Assembly: GCF_005239225.2 (NCBI RefSeq) | Contig: NC_133293.1 | Span: 10,880,333 to 10,944,332, forward strand | From: Populus alba | Taxonomy: Eukaryota; Streptophyta; Magnoliopsida; Malpighiales; Salicaceae | DNA: 64,000 nucleotides | Reading direction: 5' to 3' | Shown: positions 34,146-45,690 of the stretch, in pieces | How the letters are laid out: every line of letters starts with the position of its first letter | Numbering within the stretch: position 1 is the stretch's first letter | Translations under genes and position numbers: made by a program | The notes under the pieces: generated by a model | What the model was told of the DNA's origin: nothing | Seen by the model: the letters and a program-made list of their open reading frames with translations, nothing else | The model's database searches: none

Positions 34146-34842
34146 ACAATTATAAAAAAATTTAATAGCTTTGAAAAAAAAATCAAATTTATAATTATTA
34201 AAACAAACTTAAAATATGATTAATTTAACTATCCTACAAAATTGATTCATCGTAGATACGGAAGAAAATATTGGTTGCAGTTTGTCGCATAAGGGTCAGC
34301 TGTTATAAATTTTAGGTCTTTTTTTTTTCAATTAAGATAGAGTAAATGAGTAGTGTTATTCAAATATATATATATATACACACAAAACTCTGTGTAATAG
34401 CTGCAAAAAAAGAATGCCCAACAAAGGACAAGTCTACTCTTGCCTGCCAGATACAGCAGTGGCTCTACTTGGAATCACGTCTTGGTTGCTGCGTGTAGAA
34501 TAAAGAGTCGCCCTTGAAATGTCTATTTTTGTGCTTGACATTGAAGCAAATGCCTCACCTTCCCATCAAGAAATTTATTTTAGTAAAGTCGCTATTTGAA
34601 TTATTTTTTAGAAGCCAAGCAGGCGACTTTCACCAACCAAAATTCACTGCCTGGCAGCGCCTACCTACTACCTAGCAATGAGTGGCCTTCCTCAACTCAT
34701 CGGTCAACACATGCTTGGTCAGAGTCAAAACTAGCAGGCCATCTCTCTCTCTCTCTCACTCGTCTCTAACAGCCATTATACCCTTCCTGGCTGAGTTATT
34801 ATTATGGTATCTAAAATCAAGATGTTGTAATTAACAGCTAAT

Positions 34843-35362
34843 ATTTGCGTTAAACAGACTAAATCCATGCTTAATTTAATACAAACTGACAATGGTCCCC
34901 CGCTTCAAGAACAGTTAAGCCACATTGCTTTGCCTTGAGTCTTTCGTGGGTCAATAATCTCTTCCATCCTATTAGAATGGTGCAAAGTATCAGCGAGTTT
35001 TCTTTTTTATATTATTATTATTAAAATGGGTATTTGTCAAGATATCATATAATTTGTGGCCCCCTTTCCCAAAAGTATTTACTATCAAGTACCCTGTCTC
35101 AAGCCAGTAGTACTCTTGTCTGCAATTGCAACAGTAACGTAGCTCTCATTATGTCTGGCCAAAAGAGTAAGAGGAGAGAACAGCTAAGCTACTCTTCAAT
35201 GTCCACAGACCCCAGTTTGGCTTAGTTGCAATATCAAGCTCTTATGCTGTTCCAAAAGTTTCATAATCTTGATTTTGTTCTTTCTCTTTCTTGGCTGCAT
35301 GGAAAAACAGAAGTTACTAAGCCATATATTTGCGTTAAACAGACTAAATCCATGCTTAATTA
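34843..35362 (+). repeat. Pair of direct repeats about 34 bp long, 483 bp apart
   Basis: ATATTTGCGTTAAACAGACT followed by AAATCCATGCTTAATT occurs at about 34844 and again at about 35327, with identical sequence. The flanks differ, so it is a short dispersed repeat rather than a tandem array. It might be the scar of a deleted or transposed segment. Confidence 0.8.
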
Positions 35363-36333
35363 ACAGCTTACTCTGCCCAGTGCAACACCACTTCCATATT
35401 GCTTAGGCATCTCAAGCTTCTCCGTTCATGACATCAGATCCGAATGCATGTCTAGTAAACCACCTTAACATGTTTGATGGAACCTCGTGACAAAGTAAGG
35501 GAACATGTGAAGACATGACAGTGGATAAAGCTTTGATTTAATGCATGGAAACTAGACTATTGAGAGACTCTGTGGATATGTCGCTCGTCTAATAAAGATT
35601 AGACAAGTTTTACGTCCTGCTGTGGAGTTGCTAAAAGAGGAGGAGGGAGACAGGGACAGAATAATTATCTTACTTTAGGATCTTTTGGTTGTTTGTTCGA
35701 TCTGTTAAAGCTTTCGACATTATTGTCTCTCCTCGATAATAGAACAGAGGAGGGCCACAGACTGCCTGAAATAATGTGTTTGTGAATAATCAAATCACAG
35801 AACATGTATAACACCTAAAAGATTACTCCTGTGTTTATTAGCTGTCTGAAATTCATCAGAGCTGTCCAAAGCTTACGTGGAAGCCTTTCAAGAATTGGCA
35901 TGCAGATAGATATGATATCTACCCTTTCCAATGAAAGCAGAAACCCATCCCTGGTTCAGTAAATAACACATCATACCTGCATAAGCCAAGCTCTTTCAGA
36001 GGGTATCTTGGTCATTGAAATGCATCTCAGGCTGTTATCTTTGATCCAGCCCTCACATGGCTAGAGATTGACCTAGAAAATTGAAAGGACTAGAATACCC
36101 GTCCAGTTTTTTCCTTCTTTCTTTCTTCCTTTCCATGGATTTTTTTAAAAACAAGACTGTACAAAGAGTTCCGAATCGTATGCAAAATTATTATCCTAGC
36201 AATAAAAACCTTGTCTTTAGTTCCTCCCAGGGTGTCCAAATGCTGCTACCCATATTCTAAACAACACCTTATAATCTGTCCGTCCAGACTACTCACATAA
36301 TAAAACAAAGGAGATCAAAAAGTTACTCGACAC

Positions 36334-36340
36334 TATAAAG
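36334..36340 (+). promoter_or_regulatory. Probable TATA box of the DUF1645 gene
   Basis: TATAAAG lies about 117 bp before the start codon. It is followed by a CT-rich leader typical of plant 5' UTRs. The distance suggests a transcription start near 36365. Confidence 0.5.
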
Positions 36341-36450
36341 CAGGCACCTCCTTCCCTTTATTTATCACAAATTCCATGCACCTCTTCATCCACACCTCTC
36401 TACGGTCAACTCCACAAACTTCCTCGTTTTTCTCGTTCTAGACGCAGAAA

Positions 36451-37158
36451 ATGATCTCCCTAGAAACTGTTCAAGCAACATCTAGATCCATTGAACCTTC
36501 AAGCCCCCGAAGTTCTTTCTCTGCTGATTTCCTTCATGACAAGAACTTCATTCCAATTAGTCCGAACCCACAGGCTGAGAAAGATAGAGAAGCAGAGCGA
36601 GAAAAAGCTAGAAATGCAGAATTTGAGTTCCTTTCAAGCAAAATGAGTAGTCAGACCATGCTAACAGCAGATGAGCTTTTTTTCGAAGGGCGATTACTTC
36701 CCTTCTGGCAAATGCAGCATTCTGAGAAACTCAACAAAATTAGCCTCAAAACTAAAGAAGCTGAGGTAGGGGAAGGGCAGGAGATGAGCAAGGAAGAGCC
36801 AAGGGTTTGGTTTGTTGATGATGATCCATCTCCAAGGCCACCAAAGTGCACTGTTCTGTGGAAAGAGCTGCTACGGCTAAAGAAGCAACGTGCTTCTTCT
36901 TTGTCCCCCTCTTCATCTTCCTCTTCGACATCATCTACTTCTAGCTCGGCCCTTGCAGACATTGTTACTAAAGAAGAAGGGAAGCACGGTCCTGGAAATG
37001 GAGAGAAGCATGTGAAGAGGATAAGGAAAGGACTGGAGAGAACAAGATCAGCCAGTATCAGAATAAGGCCAATGATAAATGTCCCAATTTGCACACCGGT
37101 GAAGAGCAGTGCATTGCCGCCTTTGTTTCCCCTCAAGAAAGGGAGGCTAGAAAGGTGA
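36451..37158 (+). CDS. DUF1645 family protein, 235 aa, intronless
   Basis: Visible parts: EFEFLSSKMSSQTMLTADEL (57-76), then FFEGRLLPF (77-85); an acidic VWFVDDDPSP stretch; CTVLWKELLRLKKQR (133-147); a long Ser/Thr run (149-166); a basic KRIRKGLERTRSASIRIRP block (189-207); and a C-terminal VPICTPVKSSALPPLFPLKKGRLER. This set and order is that of plant DUF1645 proteins (Arabidopsis At1g23710/At1g70420-like; rice SGL belongs to the family). The biochemical function is unknown; some members affect grain or organ size or stress responses. The basic block may act in nuclear or membrane targeting, which is inference. The start is the first ATG of the frame and gives a normal family length. Its ADELFFEGRLLP motif resembles the one in the BKI1 protein 18 kb away. 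Confidence 0.9.
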   Translation: MISLETVQATSRSIEPSSPRSSFSADFLHDKNFIPISPNPQAEKDREAEREKARNAEFEFLSSKMSSQTMLTADELFFEGRLLPFWQMQHSEKLNKISLKTKEAEVGEGQEMSKEEPRVWFVDDDPSPRPPKCTVLWKELLRLKKQRASSLSPSSSSSSTSSTSSSALADIVTKEEGKHGPGNGEKHVKRIRKGLERTRSASIRIRPMINVPICTPVKSSALPPLFPLKKGRLER

Positions 37159-37930
37159 AGATTGGAAGGGGAAACAAAAAGTAGATCGAGTTTGTAAGAA
37201 CCGTTGGATCGTTCAGTATTTACGTTCATCTCTTTTATCAGTCCATTTACTTCATTTCAAACTTCAATTTGTTCCCCTGCTTTTGTGTTCAGAGGACTGT
37301 TAATTATGATGGATACGGTGAATTATAATGAAAATGACGACAAAACCTATGGTTTGGACAAAATAATATCTTCTTCCACTTTGTTTTTGCTTAGAAGACA
37401 ATTAAGTACATTTCAGTTGCTTACGGGTAGGAACTTGAGAGGTGCCATGCCACCTGCAAAGATGCAGAGCCTGAGAATAAGAGATTGCAGAGTCATTTGC
37501 AGAGGGAAAGTAATTGATATAAGACGTTCATTAACAGCAAACCATCAAACCTCGTCATTTTATAAGAACATTGGGGCCAGGTGTTTCAAATTACACAAAC
37601 TGGACGGTAAGAAGAGAAAGAAGATACAAGTATACAACAAAGAATGAATTTTATTGGATCAGTTGTTTACGTGTACAGGTTGACAGCATAATCCAACTGT
37701 GCCGAGTTAAAAAACAATCAGATTGACTTGGCATGGACAACCGACTGAAGTAAGAACAGATAAGACTGAAACTGGACCTGACAATGACAAAGCTTCTAGA
37801 AAAATTTCCAAGCCTAGCTAGACGCTGTAAATCTCTAAATATAATAAATCAAGATTTAAACAAATGGTTAAAATCGGCTTCTCAGTAAATGCAGTCTTCC
37901 GCTTTTGCACTGGGTATATATACCGTGTTT
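37159..37930. other. 3' UTR of the DUF1645 gene and space to the convergent malectin-LRR gene
   Basis: The two genes converge with about 775 bp between their stop codons. An open frame runs through the presumed 3' UTR to 37646 (first ATG at 37306), but it has no domain signature and is probably chance. AATAAATC-type signals occur near 37840. Confidence 0.5.
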
Positions 37931-37933
37931 TGC

Positions 37934-40895
37934 TCAAGAGGGTGGTGGGGCCAAGAACTGGTTTCCAGACGTCCTAATTAAAAAATAAAAATAAAAAATG
38001 AATTAGCTTAAACTATTATTTGACAAATGGTTTTACATGTAAATAACTAATGATATCAAAAATCAACATCGGTTCATTCAAACCTACCTAAGGTTCAGCC
38101 CAGATTTCAGAAGATTATTTGGAATTTGACCAGTCAGATTATTGTTCTGCAAGAATCTGAAAGACAAAAGCAACTAAGTCAGATGAATCGAGAATAAAAA
38201 AAGAATTACCACATAAGCAATTGAATAAAAAAAACTACATATGACCAAAAAAATCATTACAACGAAACTTTCAAATGTGTTGTCATTAATTTCATCAGCA
38301 GCAGATAAATTAAAACACGTCTGGGTTTCTAGCAAAAATGAAGAATAAGTCAACAACCCAGCTATAAAATGGCTAACCATCCAGATTTTTTTACCATGTA
38401 CCTTTTTAAGTTGAAAGACTTGGTAAACACGTAATGGGTGGTGACAGCAATGAAAGGCCATTGGACTAGATACCCTTAAATCAGCAATGAAAGGCAATGA
38501 AAGCACAATTTTTAAATTGTTCAGTGAATGGTTCCACATTTCCAATAGCACCGAGTTCTAGATCTATGATTGAACGGTAAAGGATTTCCAAAAACTTAAA
38601 TCATAGACCCTTGGATTGGGGTTCCATTTATTTAGCATAACAACCAAAAGCACATTAAAGGACAAACTCCTAAGGTGTAAACAGCATTGACTGCAAATAA
38701 GTGGATAAAAAGCCAAGCCATGAAAGCAACATGTAACATGATAAGATGAGACTTGCATATGCTCTTGAGCTAAAAAGACTTACAGTTCTCGCAGACCCTT
38801 GATGTTTCCAAGTGACAAGGGGATCTCACCAGTGAATCGATTGTCTTCCAGATGCCTTTCCAAAATGAAAACAATGTCAGGTAAAGTCTTATTTATGTTA
38901 TATTCAACCAAAAACTGCAACCAAGTGCCCTATTTTAGGCGGAACAGAGAAAAATAACAGGGGAAGGGAAAAGGGAGGATAATCTTACAATGTCTCCAGC
39001 ATCTTTAGTGAACTCAAATCAGGTATTGATCCTGATAAAGTGTTGTTCCCAAGCCAGCTGTTAAAAACAAGAGAGCGTCAATCTAGAAATCCCGGTTCAA
39101 TTTCTGCTAATTGACGGTTATAGTTTTGATAACCTACATGTCACCCAATGCAGTCAATCTGGCAATACTTGGTGGGAGTGATCCTGAAAGACCCATGCCT
39201 GTCAGATTCCTGGAAACAAGAAGAAAACAAAAGATAAATTGTTTGTCAAGGACTAAGGAGCAGTGCGTAGACAGAGAAACACTCTCTCATGACCAAACCC
39301 AACTTACAAAGTAACCACGCGAATCCGGGGGCCTTCAGAGCATGTAATTCCAGTCCATGAATACTGAAGCGGCATACAGGGATCACCGTTCCAATCAAGA
39401 GGAGCATTCTGGAGACTGCTTTTCAGTGCTTCCAGAGCTATCACTGCACCAACAAATAAGAATTCTATATAACCAGTACTATCAACGCAAGTGACAAATT
39501 CAAAGCATCCAACCCCAATCTACCTAACTTGAAGTGTTAACTGAGCACCACTAGGACAAGAAAACAAACTGATTACACTACCCCAATAGAAAAGGCAGGT
39601 CCTTAGTAACCATACCATCTCTTGTGAGTGTTCTTTCTCCGAGTGCAATCACTTCAAACACCTCTCCACCATTAATCAATGGATCAACGCTCGAACCAGT
39701 AGCTGGACTCAAAGCAACCGTGGTAGGACCACTAAGAGGCCACTTCGTAGCAAAGACAACAGCACCAGCTGGCGTCACACTCAAATTCTTATAATACGGC
39801 ACACCATTGATACTTACATCAATCATCCTCGATCCCCCTGTAGAGGAATTATGATCGTCTGCAAAGTATAAAGCAATATAGTACATTGAATTATGAAGTG
39901 GCACAGGAGGCCACCTCAGTTCCCGAAGACTTGACCGGCCCATTGGAAATTCCGTTTCGAATATCTTCGAAGGAGGAAGATTCCAGATACCAGAAACAGA
40001 CACGTTTTTGCTAGGTGGAATTACTGGTTCTCCAAATGGCTCCCAAACCCGGTCGAATTGATCATCAGGATATCTAATTGGAAAAAAAAAAAAGCAACTA
40101 TTCAACATATGTAAAGAAATAGAAATCATAAACAAGCCAATAAGCACGCAATTCAATAGCAGGTGTCGATGACTCACCGGATAGCCTCCTTGTGACCGAA
40201 ACTGTGCCTGGCAACCAAGCTGAGCCCAACCTGTTTAAAATCAGTCGAATTATACAAGGAATTTCCCAAAATCACGAACTCCAAAGCCGAAATGAACGGG
40301 TCAGATTCCGTGTACGAATTAGCAGCAATACAGAAACTCATAGTCTTCCCTCGAGCCAAGAAAACACCTTCGTAGTAAGACGCCATGCCGTCACTGTAAT
40401 CCCCTGTGGTATTCACCACGCTCCAGAGAGTTCCATCAACAATCTGATCGAAAACAGGAAGCGGATCATTGCCGTTGATTCCTCCGTAGAAGTAAGTTGA
40501 CCTGATCATGTATTTTGCTCCGCGGAAAACACTGACCACGTAGCAGAATTTGCGGTGGAGATTATTTTGTAGAGGAAATGATCGGACCGTGGAGAGAGTG
40601 CGATCGAGGACTGGGATTGTTAGGTTCTTTGAGGTCCCACTGGTGATGTAGCCGGTGTCTGGGATCCATTGAAGACCGTTAATAGTTGACGACACAGTAG
40701 CACCGCAATCAATTAAAGTGCCTGAAAAAAAATGAAAGAAAAAAAAATTAGAGAAAGTGATTGAAAAAAAGGTGTGAGAGAGTGAAAGAAGTGAAGGGAT
40801 TGTTATTACTTACGGAGAAGAGGCGGAGGTTGGGAGGAAGAGAGGGAGAGGACAGAAAAAAGAGAAATCAAGATGATGAGAGACGGAGGGGGCAT
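37934..40895 (-). CDS. Secreted malectin-like domain plus LRR protein, 513 aa, nine coding exons (At3g05990-like)
   Basis: Coding exons on the minus strand are 40895-40814, 40721-40178, 40073-39616, 39443-39308, 39209-39138, 39057-38989, 38855-38784, 38156-38088 and 37973-37934. They total 1542 nt, with GT-AG sites throughout. The N-terminus [20 protein letters not shown] is a signal peptide. A malectin-like domain spans about 30-355 (IDCGA near its start, [30 protein letters not shown]). A WNGDPC-type linker ([19 protein letters not shown]) leads to about four LRRs ([49 protein letters not shown]) and a short tail ending FLAPPPS. There is no transmembrane segment or kinase, so the protein is predicted to be secreted or in the cell wall. 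Domain order and length fit the Arabidopsis di-glucose-binding LRR protein At3g05990; membrane-anchored relatives (RLP4 type) are longer. The ligand is unknown. Exons 5-8 are 72, 69, 72 and 69 nt, one LRR each. Confidence 0.95.
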
Positions 40896-40899
40896 GACG

Positions 40900-43800
40900 G
40901 AGAAATCCAAGTTTTAATTGTAACAAGATTGGAAATTCAGAGAGAGACAGAGAGAGAGAGAGAGGGGCTTGTTCTGTTTTTGTTTGAATGGGTTTGGTTT
41001 GGTTTGTTGGATATGGTAGTGGTGGAGGTCATTGTGGAATGGGCATTGAATGGGTCGTTGGAGAGTCATATGATGCAAGAAAGGAATAGGGAGGAGGTGA
41101 AGAAGAGGGAAGGAATTTTGGTGACGCGGGAAATGGGAGGGCCAGGTCAAGCAGATCCCAATACAGTTGTGTGACGCTGTAAAAGGATGTTTGGTAGCCG
41201 GTAAATGTTATTTTTTAAAATTATTTTTATTTTAAAAATATTAAAATAATATTTGTTTATTTTAAAAAAATTATTTTTATATTAGTATATTAAAATATCT
41301 AAAAAAAATTAAAAATATTTAATTTTTAAAAAAATATTTTTAAAACATGAAAATAAACGGCAGTAAGAAATTGACCTTTTCCTGTCTGTGAATTCACCAT
41401 ACAAGGATCATTATGGGGATCAGCTCCAGGTAGCTGTGAGTTATGGAACTTTTTTTTTTAATGAGGTGTAAGCATTTCTTTCTCTCAGGGACGAGGGGAG
41501 TTTTTTTTTTTTTTTTTTCGTTTAAAAGTATAATATTTAAAAAGGAATTTATAATGCGTCGATTTGATAAAAGTTAAGAGTGTTGTTAATTGTGATGGTC
41601 CTCGTATCCTTTTAAACTTGAAAGTGAATTTGTTTTAGATATTAGCAATTATATTGCTATGAAAAAAAGATAAGAAAAATTTATTTAAATTTTAAATTAT
41701 TTGAGGCTTTATCAATCAAGGTTATTATAATTAGAAGTTGAGTTGTAAAATTATATGATACAAGTAATTTTTGGTTTTATAAAAATATATATATATTATT
41801 AATTGTTTATTTCACATTTTGTTATGTATTAATATGAATATTTCTAGAAAGATATTTTTAACTGAGCTTTGCCTTGATTGTAATGATATTTTTGAGGATG
41901 GTGTCTGGTGCAATCAAAAGTGTAAAATTAACTTGTAACTTGTATCATTTAAATATATAAAAGGATTGTTTGGTATTGAAGTCGTCGAGACAACAAAAGA
42001 TTTTTTAAAACACAAATACTATAGCTTAGTGATGAGATTTTTATGAGGATGAATGTTCATAATTATAAGAATTTGTAATTTGAGTTCTAAACTTGACTCA
42101 CGCTTCATCTGGATGTGAGCGTGACTATGATGCATTTGAGATGGTGGGTTTTTTTATGTTATTATTTTTAATGTTTAAATATTTGATAAGAATCCTAAAA
42201 GTTATAGATTTGAATGACTTATTTAAGTTTGTACAAAATGAATAAATCGTTTGCAAAAAAAAAAAAACTTGGTTTTTATAATGTGTAATATAAAATTAAA
42301 TAACAACTAAGTCAAAAGACAAGTTAATGATTGTGGTGTGGTTTTAGATGATATATTGTCTAATGATGATTTGATAATTGAGGGGGGAACATGATATTTC
42401 ATCGAACTTTGATTTGTCTAGTGTCGTTGATAATGTAACACGAAAAAAAAATGACAAAGAAGATAAAAGTTACGAAGAAATTTCTAATGTTATTGAAATG
42501 GATAATCACAATACTAGAGATGATTTGGAGATTCAGATAAATGTCAATCCAAGGAATTCAAAGAGTTTTGAGTTAAATATTATTTACAATTTTGGTGCTG
42601 GTACTAGTAATAACGCTAATGGTCCTCTATATGATAATGTTATTAATGAATGCTTGATGGACAGCGAGGAAGATGACGGCAATGAAATTATTTATAGTTT
42701 ACATGACACATTAACAAATTATTTATTTTGAGTTTGTTAATTGTTAGCCAGTGAAAATCCATGGACATAAGTAAATGTATTGTATTTTCAAGTTATTTGA
42801 ACCATGTATTGATTTTTATTTAAACTATGTATTGTTAGGTACTTAAAATATGTATAGAAAAAAAAGTTACCTTGTGATATTATAATTTTATGATTTATTC
42901 TTACAGTTCGAGTTTATATTATATTTTTAGTATCGTGCCAAAAATGCATTTTTAATAACCCTGGTGTCTATGTTGAATGTACTATTATTTAAATTTTACA
43001 TAAAATTATCAAGGTCCAAACAAACTCAAATATACCCATGAATTATCTTTTATTTTTTCAATTAAATTTTTACAGGTTAATATTTTTTTATTCAGATAAG
43101 TTAATATCATCATCATCGGCTTGAATTATCAATTTGTTCCATTAATAAACTCACGGCTCAATTGATTTTTATATCCCAGTTTTCAATGAATTCTAGTTTC
43201 CTTGTAAAAAGAAACGAGGTATCATGTGCTATCCAGGCACGTCTGGTACATAAATGTTCGAAATTCTCTGGAGAAAATAATTTGAGATGCCAATGTTTCT
43301 TGTGTCAAGTAGGAGTAGAGAATTTGAATTACCGTGTATCTCGCATGTCTCCAAATATTACTACTTCATTTTATAACACGGTAAGTTTTTTTTTTAAAAG
43401 TATTTTTTAAATTGCTGTCTGTCCAAATAGAAAAACTAATTTTTTTATATTTTTAATATGTTAATATTATATATATATAGATATAGATATTAAAAAAATG
43501 TTTTTAATTTTTTTTATGATTTTGAATTTTTTTTAATATTCTAATGTTAAAAATAAATTATAATTAAAAAATAATTGTTATCACAATATTAAACACTACC
43601 TATGTAAGAAATCATATAAGACAAGAAGAAATGGACTTAGTTCAATTTTATTACTTGGATTGTGTTTTGTATGTTGATAATTTTTGTGATTATGATTTAA
43701 AAAAATATACAATTATATATTTTAACTAAAATTTCAAGAAAAAAAATTAATGGGATATAATGTATGTTGATTAATTAAGTAGTTTCAAATCTATTATCAT

Positions 43801-44010
43801 AGTAAAACACGTAGAAAAGAAGAAGCAAGTCTCAGTTTGTGTTTGGAAACGTGATGCAAACCATGTTTTTTATAATTTTGATTTTTTTTGTTTAAAATTA
43901 AATTTTTTATATTTTTAGATTATTTCAATATGCTAATATTAAAAATATTTTTTAAAATAAAATAAAATTTATTTTAATATATTTTTTAATAAAAAATATT
44001 TTAAATCACA
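40900..44010. other. 5' flank of the malectin-LRR gene and intergenic DNA
   Basis: A GA-rich tract near 40935-40965 (CT-rich on the gene's strand) fits the 5' UTR. AT-rich MITE-like stretches occur at about 41190-41365, 43400-43600 and 43840-44010. The frame at 42378-42731 is described separately. No other gene was recognised. Confidence 0.45.
42387..42731 (+). pseudogene. Unrecognised Asn/Asp-rich open frame, possible transposon-derived remnant
   Basis: The open frame of roughly 115 codons ends at TGA 42731. It reads EHDISSNFDLSSVVDNVTRK near its start and CLMDSEEDDGNEIIYSLHDT near its end, so it is acidic and Asn-rich. It is unusually long for such AT-rich DNA and its composition looks more protein-like than its neighbours. 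No start codon in good context and no known domain were seen. It may be the tail of a degraded transposon protein. Confidence 0.25.
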
Positions 44011-44014
44011 ACTG

Positions 44015-44026
44015 CTACTGGCCTGT
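44015..44026. repeat. Left target-site duplication of the SINE
   Basis: CTACTGGCCTGT is identical to 44236-44247 on the other side of the SINE. Confidence 0.93.
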
Positions 44027-44235
44027 TTTTTTTTTTTTTTTTTTTTTTGTAACCCGGGGTGTCCGGGCCAGCTTACGCGCACCACGACTATTCCCCGGGC
44101 CCACTGAACATCCTGCAAGCCCAGTAGGCAGGTAAGACACCGCAGGGGTGACAGGCTGGTACTCTTGAGGATCGAACCCAGGACCTTCGCAAAGACAATC
44201 TTTGCTGTTGACCAATGAGCTAGACCCTCAAGTGT
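44027..44235 (-). mobile_element. tRNA-derived SINE with poly-A tail
   Basis: On the minus strand the element begins near CACTTGAGGGTCTAGCTCAT and carries an A-box-like TAGCTCATTGG and a B-box-like GGTTCGATCC about 40 bases later. It then has a GC-rich body and ends in an A tail (T run at 44027-44048 on the plus strand). It is flanked by perfect 12-bp target duplications CTACTGGCCTGT (44015-44026 and 44236-44247). These are the hallmarks of a SINE moved by LINE machinery. Salicaceae SINE families are known, but I cannot assign one. Confidence 0.93.
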
Positions 44236-44247
44236 CTACTGGCCTGT
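44236..44247. repeat. Right target-site duplication of the SINE
   Basis: CTACTGGCCTGT is identical to 44015-44026. The perfect match suggests a fairly recent insertion. Confidence 0.93.
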
Positions 44248-44249
44248 GT

Positions 44250-44920
44250 TTTACTTTTACCAGCAATGACATATTTTCTCATTGAGACGCTTCGCTCTTT
44301 CAGAAATTCAAAACAGCACGAAGGTTGTCCGTTTATTTATTATTCATTCTGAAATTATGGGCTTAGGTTATTTGATAAGAAAAATAAAAATTTATATTTT
44401 TTAGATATCGTGCTTTAAAACTCGAGGGCTCCGACAAGAAGTTCGGAGTTTATCAAGTTCCGGCCAACATAAGAGTCGGGCTCCAATCCATTTTGAATCT
44501 TTGATCCATAAAGAGCTTCTCAGTCGTCTTCTTACGTCGGATTATAAACTCGTTTTCTCAGGATTTTTTTACGATTTTCAATCTCCTCTCGTTATGTGCT
44601 GAACATAAAAACAGCAGCAAGTATTCATAATTTTTTTCAACAATCATTAAATTTTGAGAGAAAAACAATGAACTAACTTGTTAAAATTCTCGGAATTTTA
44701 TTTTCAACAAATACAAATATAACATTACTAGTAATTGTATTTTTAACAATCATATTTATTATTATTGTTGTTAACATGTACAATAAACAGTAGAATGTTA
44801 AGACTTTTCAATGTCAAGACTTTTTTCACCTGGTCTTCAAATATTTTGATGATTTTATTTATTTATTTATTTTAATTTCAAATTTATTTTTTATTATTAT
44901 TTTCATTTAACATTGAGTTT
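44250..44920. other. Intergenic DNA, no gene recognised
   Basis: The sequence is AT-rich with a mixed stretch near 44410-44590. No coding homology was found on either strand. Confidence 0.4.
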
Positions 44921-45690
44921 ATTTGATAATTGATTAGTTTTATAGCCCGGGGCGCTAATTTTACAAGTTAGCTGTACTTACTCGAATAATTTTTTATCTT
45001 TTTTTAAAAAAATTTCTCAATTTCATCTTTTAACACTAAATTAATTGAGAATTGAACTTGATAATTACTAATTTTTTTTTATAGGATTATAATGATTTCA
45101 TGACTCCGGTCTTGAGTTTTGCGGGTTAGAAATGTTGACTATGTTTTTTTCTGTCCCTTTTTTAATTGAATATATATATTTTTTAATTTCATCTTTTAAC
45201 TTTTGGTTAATTGAGAATTAAAATTTATATATTTTTTTAATTTGCTTTTTATTAAGTTATCCTGATCTCCTTACTTAAGTTAGACGGGTTAACCCGTGTT
45301 AACTTGAGTAATTTTTTCTTATTTTTATTTTATTTTTTATCAATTTAATCATTTAATGTTAATTTTATCAGGAATCGGGCTTCATGAGTTTTATTTATTT
45401 ATTTATTTTATACGAGGTTATCATGGTTTTATGATCCGAGTTGCGTTTTTGGTTGTTTGACTTGGGGATTTTTGTTATTTTTTTAATTTTATCATTTTGA
45501 TATTGGATTGAATGAAATTTGAGATTTATATTTTATTATGGTTTGCATTCTATAAAGTTATTCTGGTCTCATAACTTGAATCACGAGTTTAATTTGTTGA
45601 CTCGTGTGTTTTTTTTGTCAAGTTTTTAATTAAGATTTCTTTTATTTCATCATTTAATATTTAACTATTAAAAATTATATAAATAGCACC
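44920..45690 (-). repeat. Degenerate tandem repeat field 1 (unit about 150-165 bp)
   Basis: Related units recur, each with a GTTAACTTGAGTAATTTTTT or GACTCGTGTGTTTTTTTTGT type core, then TTTAATTTCATCTTTTAAC, then an AATTGAGAATTGAACTT segment and a TTATCCTGATCTC segment. Cores lie near 44975, 45130, 45300, 45450 and 45600. The same family appears in opposite orientation at 53750-55290. The copies are heavily diverged, so the field is old. Confidence 0.65.

Larger units (their letters stand above)
32070..36330. other. Intergenic DNA between the NBS-LRR remnant and the DUF1645 gene
   Basis: The stretch is AT-rich up to about 33200 and more mixed afterwards. No gene was recognised. It includes an AT-rich MITE-like piece (33775-33860), a TTA microsatellite (34122-34145), a short CT tract (34743-34757) and a dispersed direct repeat at about 34843 and 35326. 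The 63-codon frame at 35034-35225 has no domain signature. Confidence 0.45.

Noticed and set aside
36651..37229. 192-codon minus-strand frame opposite the DUF1645 gene
   Set aside because: It is an antisense shadow of the real coding sequence, produced by its Ser- and Lys-rich codons.
37204..37647. 147-codon open frame just after the DUF1645 gene
   Set aside because: It begins at a TTG; the first ATG is at 37306. It lies in the presumed 3' UTR and has no domain signature, so it is likely chance.
40761..41174. 137-codon Arg/Glu-rich frame upstream of the malectin-LRR gene
   Set aside because: It is produced by GA repeats in the antisense of a CT-rich 5' UTR and signal-peptide exon.
44160..44235. 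tRNA-like gene (A-box and B-box motifs on the minus strand)
   Set aside because: There is no full cloverleaf. The motifs belong to a SINE with a poly-A tail and perfect target duplications.
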